A stretch of 16,016 bases of DNA. It comes from Lachnospiraceae bacterium UBA3863. GTDB lineage: Bacteria; Bacillota; Clostridia; Lachnospirales; Lachnospiraceae. Numbering within the stretch: the first letter of the stretch is position 1; each line of letters begins with the position of its first letter. The position numbers and the translations under genes were made by a program. The DNA is taken from the NCBI GenBank assembly GCA_002392385.1, contig DGGX01000153.1, forward strand, positions 1,466 through 17,481, given 5' to 3'. This document shows, piece after piece, positions 12,030 to 16,016 of this stretch. The notes beneath the pieces are model-generated. The model ran no database searches. It was not told where the DNA came from and saw only the letters and a program-made list of their open reading frames with translations.

Positions 12030-14060
12030 TTACTGATTGGGAAAACTGGTGCTCAGATACCGGTAGAGCGTTGCGCGGGAAACGCCGAGCAGCCTTGCGG
12101 CGGCTGAACGGTTGCCACCGCACTGGAGGAGGGCATCAGTGAGGGTCTGGGGCGTTAGATCATTCCGGCGCCGGTAAGGAGATCCTGTCAGGACCCTGTT
12201 CCCGCCATATGGGCCCGCGGCATGGCTGTCAGAGACGGGCCTGTCCGAGGACTGACGGGTATGCGGGAAAGCGGCCGTATCCGGAGAAGACAGGTGTGTC
12301 AGCTGATAGCTGGTAATGTTTTCAAGCAGATGCTGGTCTGTGATGACCTCTACAGGATATAGCTGAACGATGTTTTCAATAATGTTTTCCAATCCCCGCA
12401 CATTGCCGCGGAAAGGCAGGCGCAGGAGCAGAGCCTGTGCCTGGGGAGAGAAGGAGGGGCGGAAGGTCCTTCCGACTCTTTCAGAGGCCCTTGCGGCAAA
12501 ATAGTCAGCAAGCAGAAGGACATCATTTCCTCTGTCCCTGAGGGGCGGTATTTCTACGAACATGGAGCTGAGACGAAAATACAGATCCTCCCGGAAACGG
12601 TGACGTTCGATCATGGAGGGAAGATCCTCATTGGTTGCGGAGATGATCTTTACGTCCACATTAATGGTCTCATTGCCGCCGATCCGGGTCAGCTGCTTCT
12701 GTTCAACGACCCGGAGCAGGGTGGCCTGAAGATCGTAGGGGAGTTCACCGATCTCATCCAGAAACAGAGTTCCTCCGTTGGCAAGTTCAAACTTACCGAT
12801 GTTGCCGTTCTTTCTGGCACCTGTGAAAGAACCGCCTACGTAACCGAAGAGTTCGCTGGCAATGAGATCCTTGGGCAGAGCGCCGCAGTTGATGGCTATG
12901 AAGGGACCGTGCGACCGATGGCTGGCGTTGTGGATCGCCTGCGCGAAGACATCTTTGCCCACGCCGCTCTCTCCGAGGAGGATCACGTTCCGATCGATCT
13001 GTGCTGCCAGCTTCGCGCGGCTGACTGCAGCGCGGATTTTGGGAGATTCGCCGATGATATCTTCCATACGCAGGACGGCAGAACCGCCGATTCTGCGGGA
13101 AATATCCATATTCTGCCGCTGCCGCGTCGTGATCCTGAGATAAGAGCCGGCAGCGCCGATACCGGGCTGCTTCAGACTCACATAGGAAAGAATATAGTTT
13201 TTAGTGACGCCCTGACAAGTGAGAGGAAGATGATATTCGGAAGTATTCTTATCCTCCGACAGCAGTTTCCAGAATTCCGTGTTGGCGGGGAGGGGATCTA
13301 TGATAGAATCCAGGCGCTCAAAGGAATAATCCTTCCGGGGAATCCCCAGGATCTGTGCGATCTCCTCATCGTGAAAGGCAATGATCTGGGTGTTTTCCTC
13401 GCCGCTGAGTCTGGCATCCAGTCCCAGAAATCCCGGGCTGATCATGCTGTAGATCTTATGACAGGTCTGATTCATATGCATGGTCATGATCAGACCATAT
13501 GTGGCAGCATTGAGCGTCAGCTGGTAGAGCTCATCCGCGGAGAAAGCCGGAACGAACAGGGCGATGCCATAATCCGCGCTTTCAGCGGCGGGGCTGAGCG
13601 GGGCGACGGAGAAGGGGGTGAAATAGATAGCCCATTCCTGTAAGGTCAGATTATAGTTATGGCTCCCTACACTGAACATGGCCCTGTCTTCAGCGAATCC
13701 CACGGTCACAGCGTTGGGGCCCATGGCAGAAAAAGTGCAGAGAGTCCCAGGAAAGATTCCCTTCTGACGCAGGAGATCCTTGATGGCAGGACTGCCCCAC
13801 CATTCCAGGAGGCAGGGTTCCTCCTTGTTGAACAGCCCGATCAGAAAAGAATGGTCACGCAGGTTCACTGACTTGGTGATCTCACGCATATTGCGCTGCA
13901 GATAGATTCGAATGCGGAGAGACGCATCGAATAACTGCTTGTATTTTCTGTCCGACAGGATGGGCGCGCGGAGTGACTCCCGCGAAATATGGAGAGACTC
14001 CGCTCTCTGTAAATATACGGATTCGTAACGGAGATATTCCTCAGAAGCAACAGAACGCAT
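12030..14060 (-). CDS. Sigma-54-dependent Fis-family activator (AcoR-like)
   Basis: 676-aa enhancer-binding protein that would use ATP to open sigma-54 promoters. Residues about 40-320 form a sensory region without an obvious phosphoacceptor receiver domain, laid out as in AcoR-like regulators with a GAF-type sensor. A sigma-54-interaction AAA+ domain follows (about 332-565) with Walker A GESGVGKD (363-370), Walker B LFLDEIGE (432-439) and arginine-finger region FREDLYFRLS (489-498). A Fis-type HTH closes the protein (about 643-670). The sigma-54 contact loop reads GSFTGA (410-415) instead of GAFTGA; phenylalanine and threonine, which matter most, are kept. GGAGGAG lies 11 bases before the ATG, a slightly long gap. 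Its position at the end of the catabolic operon, with a sigma-54 promoter before that operon, makes it the probable regulator, sensing a pathway compound. Confidence 0.92.
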   Translation of the reverse strand: MRSVASEEYLRYESVYLQRAESLHISRESLRAPILSDRKYKQLFDASLRIRIYLQRNMREITKSVNLRDHSFLIGLFNKEEPCLLEWWGSPAIKDLLRQKGIFPGTLCTFSAMGPNAVTVGFAEDRAMFSVGSHNYNLTLQEWAIYFTPFSVAPLSPAAESADYGIALFVPAFSADELYQLTLNAATYGLIMTMHMNQTCHKIYSMISPGFLGLDARLSGEENTQIIAFHDEEIAQILGIPRKDYSFERLDSIIDPLPANTEFWKLLSEDKNTSEYHLPLTCQGVTKNYILSYVSLKQPGIGAAGSYLRITTRQRQNMDISRRIGGSAVLRMEDIIGESPKIRAAVSRAKLAAQIDRNVILLGESGVGKDVFAQAIHNASHRSHGPFIAINCGALPKDLIASELFGYVGGSFTGARKNGNIGKFELANGGTLFLDEIGELPYDLQATLLRVVEQKQLTRIGGNETINVDVKIISATNEDLPSMIERHRFREDLYFRLSSMFVEIPPLRDRGNDVLLLADYFAARASERVGRTFRPSFSPQAQALLLRLPFRGNVRGLENIIENIVQLYPVEVITDQHLLENITSYQLTHLSSPDTAAFPHTRQSSDRPVSDSHAAGPYGGNRVLTGSPYRRRNDLTPQTLTDALLQCGGNRSAAARLLGVSRATLYRYLSTSFPNQ

Positions 14061-14094
14061 AAAACTATGATCTCCTCCGAATGAGCAGCTTACC

Positions 14095-15027
14095 TTACAT
14101 GGCCAGTCTTCTCGAAAGCTCCGCGAACTGTTCCAGGGACAGAGCCTCTCCGCGGACGGTCTCCGACAGCCCCATAGCCCCCAGAACCTCGGTGATCTGT
14201 TCGCGGGTGAGACGCAGGCCCTGATAGTTCAGGCCGTGGGACAGGGCGTTGGCCAGGGTCTTGCGGCGCTGGTTGAAGGCCGCCCGGATCAGGGCGAAGA
14301 GCCAGCCCTCGTCGGCCTCCACCGGAGGCACGTCGTAGGCCCGCAGACACAGGACGGTGCTGTCCACGTTGGGGCGGGGGAGAAATGCCCGTGCGCTCAC
14401 CTCCGTCACGATCTCGGGCTCCGCATAATACTGCACGGCCAGAGAGAGCGCACCGTACTCCTTGCTGCCGGGGCCGGAGCGGATGCGGTCGGCCACCTCC
14501 TTCTGCACCATGACCGTGATGCTGGAGAAGCAGCCCTTCCGGGACAGCAGCTCCATGAGGATGGGGGTGGTGACATAATAGGGCAGGTTGGCGACCACCT
14601 TCATGGGCCTGCCGTCATTGAATTCTTCACACACTGCCCTGAGATCGGTCTTCAGGACATCCTGCCAGAGGATGGTGACATTGTCGCAGTCAGACAGCGT
14701 GTCGATAAGGACCGGTTCCAGGGAGGTGTCGATCTCGACACATACCACACGGCCCGCCGCCCGGGAGAGAAGCTGGGTCATACTCCCGATGCCGGGGCCG
14801 ATCTCCAGGACACAGTCCTCCTCGGTGATCCCCGCAGCCTCAATGCTGCGCTCGATCACAGAAGCATCGATCAGGAAATTCTGACCGTACCTCTTGCGGG
14901 CATGGATCCCGTGCCGCTCCAGCACCGCGCGCGTCGCGGCAGGCGCGGCCAGCACCGCACAGGGGACGGTTCTCTGTGCGGTCAGGGTCGTGCGGGAGAG
15001 AGTATTATCATTATTATATTCAGTCAT
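14095..15027 (-). CDS. rsmA: 16S rRNA (adenine(1518)-N6/adenine(1519)-N6)-dimethyltransferase
   Basis: 310-aa RsmA/KsgA, which dimethylates two adenines in the 3'-terminal hairpin of 16S rRNA with S-adenosylmethionine during 30S maturation. Motifs are GQNFLID (48-54), the SAM-binding EIGPGIG (75-81), the acidic VEID (97-100) and the catalytic NLPYY (147-151). A C-terminal helical domain follows. It is slightly longer than common homologues owing to about 40 residues before the QNFLID block. The start is supported by AGGAG six bases upstream of the ATG. It follows tatD by 20 bp on the same strand, a usual arrangement in Firmicutes, although the ribonuclease M5 gene often found between them is absent. 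Known loss of this gene elsewhere gives kasugamycin resistance. Confidence 0.96.
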   Translation of the reverse strand: MTEYNNDNTLSRTTLTAQRTVPCAVLAAPAATRAVLERHGIHARKRYGQNFLIDASVIERSIEAAGITEEDCVLEIGPGIGSMTQLLSRAAGRVVCVEIDTSLEPVLIDTLSDCDNVTILWQDVLKTDLRAVCEEFNDGRPMKVVANLPYYVTTPILMELLSRKGCFSSITVMVQKEVADRIRSGPGSKEYGALSLAVQYYAEPEIVTEVSARAFLPRPNVDSTVLCLRAYDVPPVEADEGWLFALIRAAFNQRRKTLANALSHGLNYQGLRLTREQITEVLGAMGLSETVRGEALSLEQFAELSRRLAM

Positions 15028-15047
15028 GAAAGGCTCCTGTATGAGAA

Positions 15048-15836
15048 TCAGTCAAGGCGGTACATCCGCCGTGCGTTTGCTTCGGTGATCCGGATGATCT
15101 CCTCCTCGCGGACCCCGCGGATCTCCGAGAGAGCGCGGACGACATGGGGGAGATAGAGGGAGCAGTTTCTCTTGCCGCGGTAGGGGACCGGCGCCAGATA
15201 GGGGCAGTCGGTCTCCAGGAGGATCCGGTCCGCCGGGACCATAGCGGCGACTTCCTTGAGCTTGCGGGCATTTTTAAAAGTAAGAACACCGCCGATCCCG
15301 ATGTAGAAGCCCAGCTTCAGAAACTCGCGGGCCATCTCGACACCGTAGCTGAAGCAGTGAATGACACCGCCGATCTCCTCGCCGTGCTCTTCCTGCAGGA
15401 TCCGCAGGGTGTCCGCGGCGGCCTCCCGGGAATGGATGACCACGGGCAGTACGAGCTCACGGGCCATCTGCAGCTGCTGACGGAACCAGAAGCGCTCCAG
15501 GTCACGGTCCGGCTCCGGCCAGTAATAGTCGAGACCGATCTCGCCCACGGCGACGGCTCTGGAAGCGGGGTCGGACAGCTTGTCCCGCAGGAGGGCCATG
15601 GTCCGGGCGGCTGTATCCGCATCGGCCAGGGGGCCGCAGTCCGACGGGTGGATGCCCAGCGCGCAGTAGACGTGGGGGTAGCGCGCCGCCAGATCCAGGC
15701 ACTGTCCGATGCTTTCTATATCGTTAGCGATGTTGACCACCGTACCGATGCCCGCATCCGGAAGAGAGGCGAGCAGGCGGTCTCTGTCCTCGTCAAAAGC
15801 GCTGTCATTATAATGCGCGTGACTGTCAAAAATCAT
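15048..15836 (-). CDS. tatD: TatD family metal-dependent deoxyribonuclease
   Basis: 262-aa TIM-barrel hydrolase of the TatD/YabD family, a 3'-5' exonuclease-type DNase in characterised members. Metal ligands are all present: H6 and H8 (DSHAH), E99 (VGEIGLDYYW), H135 (VIHSRE), H160 (IHCFS) and D210 (LETDCPYLAP). Length is normal. GGAG lies seven bases before the ATG. It is the first gene of a tatD-rsmA pair and is divergent from the tRNA-Lys gene. No clear sigma-70 promoter could be assigned to it in the 120-bp divergent gap. Confidence 0.95.
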   Translation of the reverse strand: MIFDSHAHYNDSAFDEDRDRLLASLPDAGIGTVVNIANDIESIGQCLDLAARYPHVYCALGIHPSDCGPLADADTAARTMALLRDKLSDPASRAVAVGEIGLDYYWPEPDRDLERFWFRQQLQMARELVLPVVIHSREAAADTLRILQEEHGEEIGGVIHCFSYGVEMAREFLKLGFYIGIGGVLTFKNARKLKEVAAMVPADRILLETDCPYLAPVPYRGKRNCSLYLPHVVRALSEIRGVREEEIIRITEANARRMYRLD

Positions 15837-15872
15837 GTGTAAACTCCAATAAAAAAATTTTTAAAAATGGGC

Positions 15873-15901
15873 TTGCCAAACAGGACGGCTTCTACTATAA
15901 T
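15873..15901 (+). promoter_or_regulatory. Sigma-70 promoter of tRNA-Lys
   Basis: TTGCCA (15873-15878), a 17-bp spacer and a perfect TATAAT (15896-15901) lie about 60 bp before the tRNA. An AT-rich stretch (15849-15867) upstream could act as an UP element. It is one of the best promoters in the window, as expected for a stable RNA. Confidence 0.8.
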
Positions 15902-15958
15902 AACATTCGTGCCGTTCAAGAATACATCATTTTCCGGTGCGGTGCAAGAACAGAACAT

Positions 15959-16016
15959 GCGCTGTTAGCTCAGCTGGTAGAGCACCTGACTCTTAATCAG
16001 GGTGTCCAGGGTTCGA
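15959..16016 (+). tRNA. tRNA-Lys (anticodon CTT), 3' truncated by window end
   Basis: A 58-base 5' part of a tRNA: acceptor strand GCGCTGT, T8-A9, D stem GCTC/GAGC with GG in the loop, anticodon stem CCTGA/TCAGG and anticodon CTT at 15992-15994 in loop CTCTTAA. The T arm begins CAGGG TTCGA where the window ends. CTT reads AAG, so lysine. The missing 3' end leaves open whether more tRNAs follow. Confidence 0.95.

Noticed and set aside
12600..13643. Plus-strand 347-aa open frame
   Set aside because: It is an antisense shadow of the clear sigma-54 activator gene on the minus strand.
14095..15836. Ribonuclease M5 gene expected between tatD and rsmA
   Set aside because: The gap is only 20 bp, so the gene is simply absent from this site.

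Overview
The window looks like chromosome from a GC-rich anaerobic Firmicute, most likely Clostridia (Lachnospiraceae-like). This is inferred from strong AGGAGG-type ribosome binding sites, a C_GCAxxG_C_C-family redox protein, a DUF2975/YozG-type HTH pair, a tatD-rsmA pair and an AcoR-like sigma-54 activator. Both ends cut genes: a mannitol dehydrogenase/fructuronate reductase on the left and a tRNA-Lys(CTT) on the right.

Left part (1-3670). After the truncated polyol/uronate dehydrogenase come an HD-domain hydrolase (+) and, converging on it, a 273-aa protein (-) with a PD-(D/E)XK-nuclease-like C-terminal half. Between these convergent genes lies an AT-rich block (1813-2162) that is the most unusual item here. 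It is a strictly periodic array in which the hexamer TAGACA and its reverse complement TGTCTA alternate. TAGACA to TGTCTA is always 29 bp start to start (23 bp between) in all seven units, and TGTCTA to the next TAGACA is 23-24 bp (17-18 bp between), so the period is 52-53 bp. The sequences between the hexamers are largely unrelated to each other. The array starts 33 bp past the stop codon of the nuclease-like gene, so on the minus strand it would be read as that gene's 3' tail. Past the array on that strand are two 25-bp repeats exactly 60 bp apart, each able to fold into a small hairpin with a GNRA-type loop. A small cysteine-rich protein gene follows on the right.

Middle (3671-6523). Short tandem repeats lead into a membrane-protein module: a DUF2975 protein with a TTG start, a YozG-like HTH regulator, and a large DUF4153/DUF4173-like membrane protein. 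A strong terminator hairpin lies before the third gene, and its 3' arm also supplies that gene's Shine-Dalgarno sequence.

Catabolic cluster (6524-14060). A good sigma-54 (-24/-12) promoter at 6605-6620 precedes five closely spaced plus-strand genes: a DUF6282/amidohydrolase-like enzyme, an OFA-type MFS transporter, an SDR dehydrogenase, an FGE/SUMF1 (C-type-lectin-fold) protein and an acyl-CoA dehydrogenase. A bidirectional terminator separates them from a convergent AcoR-like sigma-54 activator, the likely regulator. The set suggests uptake and oxidation of a carboxylic or acyl substrate; the substrate cannot be read from sequence.

Right end (14095-16016). rsmA and tatD form a minus-strand housekeeping pair. 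A near-consensus sigma-70 promoter drives the tRNA-Lys gene that runs off the window.
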